A stretch of DNA of 64,000 bases from Vitrella brassicaformis (taxonomy: Eukaryota; Sar; Vitrellaceae), in assembly GCA_001179505.1 (NCBI GenBank), contig CDMY01000243.1, positions 570,066 to 634,065 of the forward strand. The letters run 5' to 3'. Of this stretch, positions 21,467 to 33,800 are shown piece after piece. The notes below the pieces were generated by a model. The model saw only the letters and a program-made list of their open reading frames with translations, was not told where the DNA came from and did no database searches. The position numbers were made by a program, and so were the translations under genes. Every line of letters begins with the position of its first letter. The first letter of the stretch is position 1.

Positions 21467-24400
21467 TCACACCCACCCCCGCCGCTTGTTCCTCAGCTGC
21501 ATGCTGATCTGGTGCAAAGGGGAGTCACTGGGGGATGACGAGACGTGCGAGCCCGTCCGCAGGGATGACCGCTGTGGCATATGCTGGACCTCGTCCGAGT
21601 CGGTGGCCAGGAGGACGGGGAGGGGCTCGCGGGTCGCGGGGGGGGCCGTGGGGGATGATAGCATGTCGATCGATGTCGCACCCTACACACACACAGAAAC
21701 AAACGGTACATGTGCCTTGCTTCGGGTATTGGTTTGGTCGATCCGATCATGGCGTGTGCGTGCCGTGCTGCGCTCACCGGTCTTCCTAATTCGCTGGGAC
21801 TGGGTGAGTCGAGGGAGTCGGCCTCATCGAGTACCTTGTCGTCGTCGTTCTCGCGGGCGTTGTCCCGCCTGCGCTGCTCCTGCTCACGCATGCTGCCGCT
21901 GTTCAAGACATCGGGCGAGAAGCCGCCGCTCGACAGCGGGGGCTCAGTGCACCCGCCCTCGCTGCTGTCGTCGTCCCACTCGGTCTTGATGCGGCCCTGC
22001 ACCCACGCACCCAGGCCCTGCCCACCGGTGGAGCGCGTGGATGTCCCCGGTGGTGTCTTGCCGCTGCCGCCTTTAGTGGGGTGTCTTGGGGCCTGCTGCC
22101 GCTCCAGCCACTGCTTGTGCCGCCGCACCATGATGGTGCACGCAATGACGGCCGCGATGATGATGGCGATGCACATGCTGAGCACCAGGGTGAAGGTGGT
22201 CCTTGAGGAGGAGCCGCCGGAGAGGGTGGGGGAGAGGTTGGGGGCGTCGCTGTCATCCATCTGTGTGCCAGTCTGCTTCTTGCGCAGCTGGTAGTCGTCT
22301 CCGTTGCCGCTGCTGGCGGTGTCCTTGTTGTCTTGGCCGCTGAAGCCGTTTGGAGGCTTGTTGAGTGCACTTAGGAAGACGATGGTGTCGTTCTCGCCGT
22401 GCTTCTTCTCCTGCTGCTCCAGGTACTTGTCATATATGTCCTGGAAGGGCAGGCTGGTGTTGTAGAGGTGGTCGATGTTGTGCGGGATGGACCGGTGCAA
22501 AGCCGAACCCTCGTCGGACACGAGCGACTTCCAAGACGTCTCGATGGGCTTCCAGGCGGCGATGGCGGGGGGACTGCTTGATGATGAGCTGTCCTTGGGG
22601 ACAACGGCTTGGTCGAGGATGCTGCAAGACAATCAATACAGAAAGAAAGGACAATGCCGTCACGTGGGTCATTGGATTGCCTTTGGTGTGTGTGGTGTGT
22701 GGCATGGTTATGGTTGCCTGAAGAGGACGACGACGGATCCCTTCATCAAGGCCTTGAGTCTCACCCGCCTTGGCTCGACTTTCAGTGTCCGGGCCAGGGA
22801 GGTCTCGAGCGACGCCTGCAGCATACGCGACTTCTCCTCGTCCTGACCACACACACGGACACGGACAGAGTGCAGACTGCCACATGTCTGGCTTTGTGGG
22901 CCTGTCATCCATCTGTGGCTGGCTGACCTGTCGTAGGTCGTCAAACTTCAAGTCGAGGAGTCGGAGAGCGAAGAAGAAGGGATAGGACGACACCTGCTCA
23001 GAACCATTACGGTGGGCCACCGCAGCACCTGACGCTGATGCAGACGCTACACACACATACATGCACAATGCATTAATGCCATGCCTCCGTTGGTGCCTCT
23101 GTCTGTCTGTCTGTCTGTGTGTGTGTGTGTCTCACTGACTGACTTATGTTGATGCATGCCCATTCGTCCTTGTCGCCGGGAGGGGGGCACACGTCATCGG
23201 CCAGACGACAGTGGGCGAAGAACTGACAAACAGCAAGCGACACACACGGTCGACCAGCCAGCCGTGCGACAATGCTGTCCGTCCGTCCGTCCGCACCTCG
23301 TTCTTCTGGATGCACTGTGCGTCAGGGTCCTGGCAGCATCGGGTGACGCGACAGTTGGAATCGTACAGCTGAGAACAACGACCTGAACGAACCGAACCAA
23401 CGAGGAAAGAAAGCTCGGATGAATGGCCGGCCCTCCCCTCCCCTGCTTGACCCCCGCCTCGACTGCCTACCGTGTGAGAGGTCGCATATGCCCTCTCCGT
23501 GTTTGCAGTCCTCATCGTCGATCTCGCCGTCGGCGAAGGGGCACTCCTTGCCGCCGTTGCTGGCGAACGTACGCACAGTGTAGGTGCGCCGTTTGATGCA
23601 GTCGACGTCACACGCACTCCAGTTGGACCACTCTCCGTCGCAGTCAGTCGCATCCGTCGTCCCGTCCTCCTCCGTCTCTTGCTTCTTGTCACATTTGTTG
23701 GCGTCGCACTGCCTCTCCTCCGTGAAGCCATCTTCGTGTAGGCAGCCCTCGCCCAGCCCCTCGTTCTCAACAAAGACGTCGAACCTTCGCCGCTGCACAC
23801 AACTGTCGTCGCACTTGGACCACTCGTTAAAGGTGCCCTCGCAGTTGAGCCGCTTGCACTGGCCGTCGCCGTGCTGGCAGGGCCGCGACTCCCTCCCGTC
23901 GTCCTTAGCGGGGCAGTCGGCGCCCTTGCCACGGGCGGGGGATGTGATCGTGAAGGTGCGGGTGGTTAGGCAGGACGGGTCACACTCCTCCCACTCCGAC
24001 CACTTGCCCTCGCAATCAACGTCTGATACATGTATCACGTCACATCAGACACACAGACACACAGACAGAGAGCGGTGGTGTCTGGATGTGGAGGGGGCTG
24101 GGGGTTCTCTCCCTCACCTGTTTCGCATTCGTCTCCCGTGCACTCCTCTTCTTCCTTAGCGTCGTCGGTGTATGGGCAGTTGTTGGCCGTGGCCGCCGGC
24201 GATGTGATCTTGTACCGCCGCTCGCGTCTGCAGTCCTTGGTGCACTTGCTCCACTCCAGCCACTCGCCAGTGCACGTCGCACCTGAGTGAGCCCACACAC
24301 ACATAGGCGATGCGTACGGGCCCCTCAATCGTCCCTGTTTGTCTGTATGTGCGCCGCGCCTGCCTTTACCTTTGTTGCATTCTCCATCGTCGCAGACCAT

Positions 24401-27390
24401 CATCTCGACATCTCCGTCGTCGAATGGGCATGCCTTGCCGTCGCCCTCGGCCTTGTCGAGCACCTCATAGACCCGCTCCTTCTGGCACTTGTCGCTGCAC
24501 TCACTCCACTTTGTCCACTGACCCTTGCAGTCAGCAGCTGACACCACACACACACACGCATCCGGGGGGGGATGCAAGTTTGTGTGGCTGTCGACATGCC
24601 TGCCTCACTCCCTCACCGCATTGGTCGTCTTTGCATTTGCGTCTTTCCTGGAAGCCATCTGGTCTCGGGCAGTTCTTGCCCTTGCCCTCCGGCTCCTGCG
24701 TGACCTTGAGTGTCCGCTTCTGCTCGCACTTCTCGTCACAATCGCTCCAGTCGCCCCACTCATACTCGCAATCCACGGCTGCAACACACAACAACAATGG
24801 CCATTCACGGGTGTATGTCTGGCGTGTGTGTGGTCTGCACCGATCTCGCAGTCGTCATCGTCGCATTCCTCGATCTCCTCGTCCCCGTCTTCGTAGGGGC
24901 ACTGCTCACCCTCGCCGACGGCATCCTCCTTGATCGTGTACACGCGAGACCGTGTGCAGTTGGTGCCACACTTGCTCCACTCGCCCCAGCCGCCAACACA
25001 GTCGGTGTCTACCAGAACAGAACGTACCAACCGATACGATACAGTGCAGTGCAGTGCATGCCAACGGCGGGGCGGGACGAGGGGTTGGTGGGTGTTTGTA
25101 CCTTTAAGTTTGCAGGCTGATTTGGGGCACGTTCTCTTCTCCTGGTCCTGGTCTTCATAGTCGCAGGGGTCGCCCTTGCCCTTGGCCTCGCGGGTGACGT
25201 TGAACGTCCGCACCGTCTCGCACTTATCGTCGCACTCACCCCAATCGCCCCACTCCCCCTTGCAGTCCACATCTGCACAAACAAATGACCCACCCACCGT
25301 TTGGTCTCATGTTATGTTGTGTTTCTCTGTCCGTTGGCTCACTTCCATCGCATTCGTCATCGTCGCATTCTCGTGTCTCAGTGGCGCCATCTTTCTCAGG
25401 GCAGGGGTCCCCCTTGCCGGTGGCGTTGGCCGTGATGGTGAAGACTCTCTCTTGCTCGCACTCCTCGCTACACTTTGACCACTTCCCCCAATCGCCCACA
25501 CACGGCTTGTCTGCATCGACAGAGGGATGGGATACATACGGGGGTCGTATCGTGTATATCTGCTTGTGTATGTTGCTGTGGTCATATATGGCTGACCGGC
25601 AGGGCATTCGCCCCCCTCGCACGTGCGCTTCTGTTTGGTCCTGTCCTCGAATAGACACTCCTTGCCGCCACCCACCGCCTCACGCTCGAGCCGGAAGATT
25701 CGCTGCTGCTCACAGTCCTCGTCGCACTTGCCCCACTCGCCCCACTGACCCAGACAGTCAAGGTCTGCAACACACACACACACACACACACACACAGAGG
25801 AGAAGACACCTACTATTAAGTGGCCTAGAGTGACCAGACAGGCTGAGGTCGCTTGTTTGTTTCTGACCGTCGCAAAGTTCTTCCATGCAGCCCTCTTCCT
25901 GCAGCTCTCCGTGTGCGTATGGGCACTGGTCCCCCTTGCCAGCGGCGCTCTCCTTGACCATGTAGCTCCTCACCCGCTTGCACTTCTTCTTGTCGCATTC
26001 ACTCCAGGGCAGCCAGTCTCCGCGGCAGTCCCGCGATGGCGTCAGGATGGGCGGCACCACGTACCCGTCTTCACCGTACTCGTAGTCGTAATCGCCAGCG
26101 TAGGTGCACTCCTCCCCCGCACACACCTGCAACTCCACCATCCCGTTCTTCACGGGGCAGGCCTTGCCGCCATTCTTGGCGGGACGAGAGATGGCGTAGA
26201 TGCGCTCTTGCGTGCAGTCAGCCGAACAGCTAGACCAAGATGACCTGGGTGAGCAGCAGGAAAGGCACCAACACATTACATTCGTCTGTCTGTGGCTGGG
26301 CTGAGACGCTTTTTGTCTGTGTTTATTCGTACGTACCAGCTGCCTTTGCAGTCTTGGGGGGCGGCCTTTTCGGGGCACTTGGGGCACTCTCGCGTCTGTT
26401 TCTCGCCGTCAGGGAACTTGCACACATCGTCGGTGCCGGGCTTGGGCATGACGACTCGATACTGCCGTTCTTGTGTGCAGGTCTCCTCGTCACAGGGGCT
26501 CCATGGCGTAAAGAAGCCCTTGCAGTCGTCCTCGCCCTTGACGGCTTTCTTCTTTTTCTTCTTCTGCTGATTGGCTGTCTGCTTACTGTCCGTGAAGGCA
26601 TCTGGCTGTTGCTCTGTACCGGCGCCGAACCACCAGTCGAGCACGTCACCCACCGTGCCCCATACTGAAGATGCTGAGGAAAGAGAGCAGACACATAGCA
26701 TAGGTGATTGGGGTCTGTGGTGCCTGCCATTCACGTACATTTGTCGATGTCGTCGACCGACGCGAATTTGCTGAGCATTGGGTCGCCGTCCTCCTTCTGC
26801 TGTTCGCACAGGTCCTCCGAGCACTCGCCCACCACCTTGGTGCCGTGAGGGAAGGCGCAGTTGCTGGTGTCGCCGTCCTCCTGAGCCGGATTCTCGTACC
26901 ACTTGACCCTCGAGCAGTCCTCGGTGCACCGGCTCCACTCGGTCCACTTGCCCTCGCATTTCTTGGCGTCTTTGCTGCCCATGGCGCTGACCTTGGCCTT
27001 GCCCTCGGGCACTCCATTCCGCGACAGACACACTACCCTGCCGTCCTCCACGGTCGGCGTGCCGGCCCCCTCAGGGGCGAAGTAGTGCAGGTGGCAGTTG
27101 TCCTTGCGCGTCATGAAGAAAGAGATGCCTTGGCAGGGGGTGTACTCGTTGAGAGCGAAGGTCAGGCATGCCCCCGCACACGCCTTGAGGTCGCCATCGG
27201 GCACCGACACCTGCCGCTCCAGCACCGCCCTCTCCTTGGTCCTGGGAGGGATACACACGCCGCTCTGGTTGAGGCCTTCCTGCAACAGCGCTGTGTATCC
27301 CTCGGGCACCTCCAGCTGCTGTGCCGAGGCCGTCACGAGCACCGACACCAGCAGCAGTGCGATGATACAACGGTTAGCGCAATTCGTCAT
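21467..27390 (-). CDS. TRAP/MIC-like type I membrane adhesin with PAN-like domain and about 14 TSP1-like repeats
   Basis: Minus-strand gene of about 17 exons. Exon 1 (26739-27390) encodes a signal peptide (CIIALLLVSVLVTASA), a PAN/apple-like domain (CAGACLTFALN, CQGISFFMTRKDNCHLHYF) and the first TSP1-like unit. Units continue in 26337-26673, 25868-26244, then seven one-unit exons (25597-25764, 25343-25510, 25102-25272, 24841-25008, 24617-24778, 24370-24537, 24118-24282) and a three-unit exon (23471-24022). Each unit reads C-x-G-x-W-x-x-W-S-x-C-x3-C-x3-R-x-Y/F, then G-x-G-x2-C-P and two late Cys. Exons near 23300-23387 and 23147-23225 add a second Cys-rich patch. The long exon about 21780-22625 holds the only membrane span (TLVLSMCIAIIIAAVIAC) followed by RRHK; the tail ends in exon 21467 to about 21690 as RNKRRGWV. 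This is the layout of apicomplexan gliding adhesins. No von Willebrand A domain was seen. Confidence 0.8.
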
Positions 27391-27865
27391 TGTGGCGGCT
27401 CGTATGTGAGTCAGCCTCAGCGGGGCAGGCGGAATGTCATCGAACAAGTGGATAGCCCCCTCCTCCTCTCGTGGCAGCAGCGATCACAACCGCTACTCAG
27501 CCTTGACGAGGGAACGTGGCGGCCGCCGTCCCGAGGGCCACAGGAAGCCCCTCTACGAAGAAAATAGCCAGCGAGTTTCCTTCTCTCCTCGTTTAATTTG
27601 GCCCTCCCTCTACCTCCTCCAGCGCCAACGGCTGTCGCTCGACTGGCCTCGTCTGTGCTTGCAGCCGTAGCTTCGTGTGGCCTCTATGCCGTGCGACTTA
27701 GCCTTGTGCCGCGCTCCTCTCCCTTCCCTGATTCCTTGTGTGAAGGACAACTAATTCTGTCCGTACAAGCTCGCAAGTCAGGGGAGGGAGGGAGAGACAG
27801 GCAGAGCAGCAACACACACCTTGTTTGAGCCCCTACATCGAAAAAGGACTTCCAGTGGCACCACG
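27391..27865. promoter_or_regulatory. Divergent region between TSP1 adhesin and double polycystin genes
   Basis: About 475 bases separate the signal-peptide Met of the adhesin (27390, minus) from the ATG at 27866 (27821 is an in-frame alternative). It is C/T-rich on the plus strand with a GGGAGGGAGGGAGA patch near 27781. No other gene fits. The two membrane-protein genes may be co-expressed from here; that is inference. Confidence 0.4.
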
Positions 27866-30800
27866 ATGTCTTCGAATGCCATCATCGGCGAGGCGGTGAC
27901 CTATCTGATATTTGCAGTGACCTTCGCGGCAGTCAACATCATGTTGTTGGACATCGACCAGTCCGCCGACGTGTATCAGGCCGTGACACAGCCGCTGCTC
28001 AATGCAGGTGGGTGGACACGAGCGAACAAAAGGAGACAACAGGTGAGACAGGCAGTCACACATGTTTGCTTGGCTGTAGGATGCCGAGGGGAGGCTTCAG
28101 ACACCTGCCCCCCCGCATTTGTCAATGTGACGAACCCCAGGCAAATCTACGCCTGGATCAAAGGGGTAGACCCTGGCAACATATGTACATGAATCCCACT
28201 GCAAATGTGATGTCCCTCTCTTGCGTCTATCTCTGTGTTTGGCAGGTGTTGTTTCCCGGTATGTTTGATGAGATGCCCATTCTGGGCGACTTCGACGACT
28301 TCTGTCATCCCACGTACCCCTGCGACCTGGGTGAGGGTGACTGCGACGATGTCGACAATGCAGCCGATTGCAGGGGGGCTCTAAGATGCGGACAGGTACA
28401 CAGGCCCACACAAGTCCAGATACCTGCCGGCGAGCCGATCCAGTGCCTGCTCTGCTGTACCTGACAGCCTATGTGGCCTCATGATAAGCGTCGCATTCGG
28501 ACATCCCCCGCATGTACCAACAACTCCGTTCCTCTAACCACACAAGTAAAACTCACGCTGCCAGCAGCCGACAAGATGATATACCAATAGGTGGTCGATG
28601 CTCTCTGCAGGTGCTATCGTATCTGCCGCATAACGCCATCGGCTTTTACAGTGCGCTGGCCGACCTCACCCAGCAGGCGAGCAACTCATCCGCAGGGGGC
28701 TTGTCTCAGACTTATGACGTTCATTCGACTAAGGCAAGGCTGGAGGCAGAGTACTACTTCGCTCTGGCAAGAGGTGGGTCGAAGAGCTGGATATGTGTGC
28801 GCAAGCACACGAGGAAGACAGAAGAAACAGTGTTCTATCTGATACACGTCAGGTCCCATTTGGACTGCAAACAAAGGCTGGAATCCTGAGATATTTTTAC
28901 CGTACCCTGACCATCTGGATGGCAACAGGATCCTCAGTCAGGTGTATTTGGTGAGAGTATGGAGAAAGACACAGATTTTCACCATGCACACGGCTGACAA
29001 ACCACCTGTACTCACCTGGATGTCAGGGCCAGGCGTTCAACTACAGCGAGAACTGTGGGTTCCAAGAGGTGTGTCTGCTACCGTTGGGGCTCACGATGCA
29101 GCCGCCACACGGCGAAGGCAAGACGTATAATCAGCTGGTGGAGAAACCCTGGTGAGACGGAGACACGTTACAGCAGGGTGGTGCGACTCCACGATCGAGT
29201 CTCTCGATGCAGGTTCTACGCCCGGCGATTCATGCTGGTAGGTGCCTTCAATCGCATTATCAAGTTAAGACTCACGCTCAAGAAGAGGCTCAAGAAGAGC
29301 AAAGCACAGGTAGTGTTGCAACGACGGCAAGCCTCGAAGACTGACGCACACCCACGCTGCATCATCTCCTTGACAGTCGAATCCGTCTTGGAGTTTTGGT
29401 GATTATTTCCCCCGCGTGTGGCCGGCTCGTGCCAGTAGCCACTACACTGCCGAGGGGTCCAATGCAGGAGAGCACAAAGACGGACTCACCAGGTACACAT
29501 AAACAAGGAAGACAGCACGACCCAGACACCGGCAGAAAGGACTTGCATGTTCCTTTCGCGCGTAGGGCGGATGGCCGAAAGCGGTCCTACGTGACCCGCA
29601 AGTCATACCTTCGCAAAGGCGGCTATGTTGAATTCTTTGATCCGCGAGACACCGTGCACAGCGCCGACATGTGGCTGGATAAGCTGGAGCAGCTCAGAGT
29701 GAGTAAGTAGCGAAGAATCCCAATAAAGCTGTCTGCAACTTACGGCGTGTGATGGACGTCATCTGCTAGGCTGAGGGTTGGTTCGAGGCTGACATGGCCT
29801 CAATGGTCGTTGATCTCATGCTATATAACGGCAATGTGGACAAGTTCATACAGGTAAATGAGAGACAGACATACAATCAGAGAGAGAAAGAGGGACGTGT
29901 GGTTTGCGTGTATCAGGTAGCCTTCCTGTTTGAGAACAGCCTGGCTGGCATACTGAAAAACTGGATTAAGGCGCGGCCCTTCTCGACGGCACTCTACGAC
30001 CTACGAAAACTCAAAAACGCCGTGCGGCTGATACTTGAAGGTGTCGTGCTCATACTATTTGGATACTTCTCTGTGCAAGAGCTTCGCTTCTTTGCGAACG
30101 TCGGCCCAGTGAGTGAGCACGGCATACGTAGGGACGTGTCTGTGTATTTCGGTATTGTCTTGCCAGGCGGATTACTTCAAGGACCCCATGAAGCTATTGG
30201 ATTGCGTTTCGCTAGGTCTTTGCTTCAGCGCGATCCTCTTCTACATCAGTCTGGTGTTCAACTACACATTCTCGCACTTTGAGTTCAAACCACAAGTGAG
30301 TGAGTGAGTGACGAAGACGCGGACCTACAGCTCTTCCCTTGAATCAAGTGCCTGTTGGCCTGCCTGTAGGTGCAAGCAGTGGGCACCGAGCCGGATGGCT
30401 ATGTGTCTGATCTCATCTACAGCAACCTGGAGGAGCTGGCCGTCATCGCTGCGTCCGTCAACCGAGTCGTGGCCATCAACATCTGCTGCCTGTTCGTCCG
30501 GTCGCTCACCTTCTTGGAGTCTGTGTCGCCCACATGGGGCATCCTCATTACCACCATTGGGCGCGGAGGCCCCAACCTGCTAGCTTTCATCTTCCTCTTC
30601 TTCGTTGTCTTCTTCGGCTTCTCCTTGGCCGGGTATTTTATCTTTGGCGCGAATTATGGCGGTCAGTGAGCAGCAGGAGACACAACTACATGGAGAATGG
30701 AGGGTATTGTGCTGTACATACAGGGATGTCGACTGTCCCCAACAGCGTAATGAGATGCTTCATCATGCTAAGCGGCCATCCAAAATTCGACAAACTTCAG

Positions 30801-33800
30801 CAAGCTGACCCGTAAGAGAAACTCACAAAACGCACCAAAGGCATTATAAGGAACTCAATCGCTGTCTCTCTTTCCTGCGTCCGCAGGCAGTGGTCAACTC
30901 CCTTCTTCTACGTCTTCTACATTGGCTTTCTTCTCGTGTTGTCAAACCTGTTCATATCGATCGTCTTGAGCGCCTACAAGAGAGAAGTTGCGCGCATCAA
31001 TGCAATGGGCCATCTGGAGGACCCCATCTCTCAGCTAGTTGGCTTCATTGAAGAGGCGTTCATCAAGCGATTCTCTGCACTGAAAAAGGTGACACAGAAA
31101 CAAAGCCCGCTTGTGAAAACGACCTCTGACTGTGTGTTCGCCATCAGCTGCAAATGGTCAAATACATGGGCAAAGGGCTAGGTGTCCGTCGCATCAGCCC
31201 CGATCGCGTCAAGGAGCTCATGCGTCTGAAGGAGGAGGCCAACCGCCCCTGCAGCAGTGAGTGCTGGGGCATTGTCGTCTTCTTCGCCATATTTATAGTC
31301 TTCATCTACATGCAGGTATGTCAACTAGTCTGCTTGGTCGATTGTTCTGCCTATTTCGTTTGTTTCAGTCACGCACAATGACGGTGTATCACATCAAAAG
31401 GCTGTCTGAATTGGCGATTGAGGAGTCGAGATGGCAGATGACCCTCAAGGGCTCCACGGCCGACTGGGAGACCTCCTTCCAGCGGGTGTCAAAGATGAAC
31501 CAGGTGGAGGAGTTCATGCGCGAGGTCATACAGGAGAGACTCTTTACACACTTTGACCACGAGACCCGCTATCTCGGCTTTACCAACCAGGTGCGCTCTC
31601 TCGTCAGTGCATCGAACACTTTCTTACCATGTTTCTGCATCTCTCATGAGTAGATGGGTGGCCCCTGGCAGAGTGCTGTTGGAGTCCATTCGCTGGTCCG
31701 CATGACGATTCAGCTCGCATGCTATCGAAAGAACGACATTCGGAGATACAAATATGGTTAGCTGGCGATTGATTCGGAGCCACCTCATACATTAGCACTT
31801 CATCTTTTCTGCAGGCTATTATTTCCTTCGCACCACACCGAATGAGTATTGCCCCTCGGAGCCGTGTTCGCGAAACAACGAAGACCCTTGCCGGAACTAC
31901 TACGGCGAAAGGGTCCGTCCACTTCTACATGTGCATGCACAGCACATATTTGTGCGCCCTGTTTGATTGTTCAGTACAAGCGGTCTCAATACAAGGGTCG
32001 CTTCAAGGCACCCATCTCACGAGACACGTAAGAGATAAGGAGACACATATCCCTGCACTGTGCAATAATCCTCGCGTCGTCAGATACTATTACTCGCCGA
32101 ACAAGAACACATACTTACGGGTCGGCGGGTACCCGCTGGCCCTGGGCGTGGACAAGGGAGACGTGGAAAGAAACATATTTGAAATCGTCAAGGTGAGCTT
32201 CCCCGTCCTGCTATGGTGGTCTGTAGGGATTCATGCTTGTCTTTTTGCTGTGCCTGTCGGCAGGATGGTGTGTTCACGCCCGATGTGGTGTCATTGGTGT
32301 TCGACTGGGTCACGTACAGCGGCAACCTGGACGTCTTTGGATACTCGAAGGCCGAATTCTCACTCAGTATGCTGACCGCAACGGCAAACGAAGAGCAGAT
32401 AGTTGTTGCATGCGCTGTCTGTCCCATGTCTGCTTCTAGGCAGCACTGGTCAGATCAAGAAGAGTTTCTCCGTCCGAACCTTCCCTCTCAACTTCTACCA
32501 CGGAGGGCACTGGTCAGAACAGGCTTGCACACGCAAGCGACATCCGTCCACCATTCTCTCCTTCTGCGTCTCAGGTATGTGCACTCGCGTCGAGCCATTC
32601 TAGCCCTGCAAGTCCTTTACGTGCTCTTCGTGGCGTATTACATCTCGAACCTGCTGAGGGATCTCTATCGCCAGAAACTGCTATCATCTGCTAAGGGGCG
32701 AAGAACCATTGGAGCAATAATCGACTTCTACTCGGTGCGCGCTGAGTGAGACACAACACCAACCTACGTTTGTGCGCATTGGGATAATGTGTTATAGAAC
32801 GACGCGTGGAATATATCTGACTCGATCTCGCTGGTCCTGTCCGTGCTCACGATCGTCTACTGGCTATTGTACATATGCCCACATCCACGTGTGGGCACCA
32901 AACCTTTTCCATGGAGGTATGAGATTCCGTCCATTGACCGGCTAAGAAGGCAGAGGGCCTACCTCGCGCAAGGTGAGTGGGACACGCATGTCTCCGGTGC
33001 TATACATCACGTCCATTATCGTCTGCATTCGTATAGGCCTGGATTCTCTGTACCGTCCTCCGTTTTCTGTCAATGCGACGCTGGGTGTCGACAACTTTGA
33101 CGACATCTTCTACCCGCTTGATGAGTTTAGCGTATCGTCGTCCACATACGACGTCTTCACCAAGATCGCCGGCGTCAACACATTCTTCGTCTCTATCCGA
33201 GTGCTCAAGTATTCCTGCCTTCACAACAGCACGACGGTGACTTGGCTGCATGGATGGTGTTTTGTCTGTCAGGTACATGCAGCATCTTCCTACAATTGGC
33301 GTCATGGCAAGGACACTGGGTGAATCCGCCGCCCAGATCATCAACTTCACTTTCCTGATCGTCCTGCTGCTCGTGGGATTCCCTGTAATGTTCCATGTTG
33401 AGTACGGCACGCAGTTTGCACAGTTTAGGAACGTGCCACAGGCCATGATCACGCTGTTCCGGTGAGTGAGCCAACACAGAGTGCAGATTGTATGCCAACG
33501 CACACACAGCACCGGTTTCCTCCCATGTCTCCGCGACATAATGTTCCGGTCCAGGTACATGATTGGTTCATTTGATGTGTCTGCAATGTATGAGAATGAC
33601 CCCATCTTCACCGCCGTGTTGTTCGTGCTGTTTATGCTGCTGTTCTTCTTCATCCTCGTCAACATGTATCTGGCCATCATGATCACCAAGTGGCGCATGA
33701 TCGTGGCGCAACAGCAGGGGGGACACCAGACGAAGGACCAGAAGATGTAGGCTCCAAGTCTTTCATGTCTCTTCCTCATGGGCGTGTCTTTGTGTTTGTC

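Noticed and set aside
23147-23387. EGF-like domain after the TSP1 array
   Set aside because: Cys residues are present (CRVTRCCQDPDAQC, CRLADDVCPPPG) but the spacing and Gly/aromatic positions do not fit EGF.
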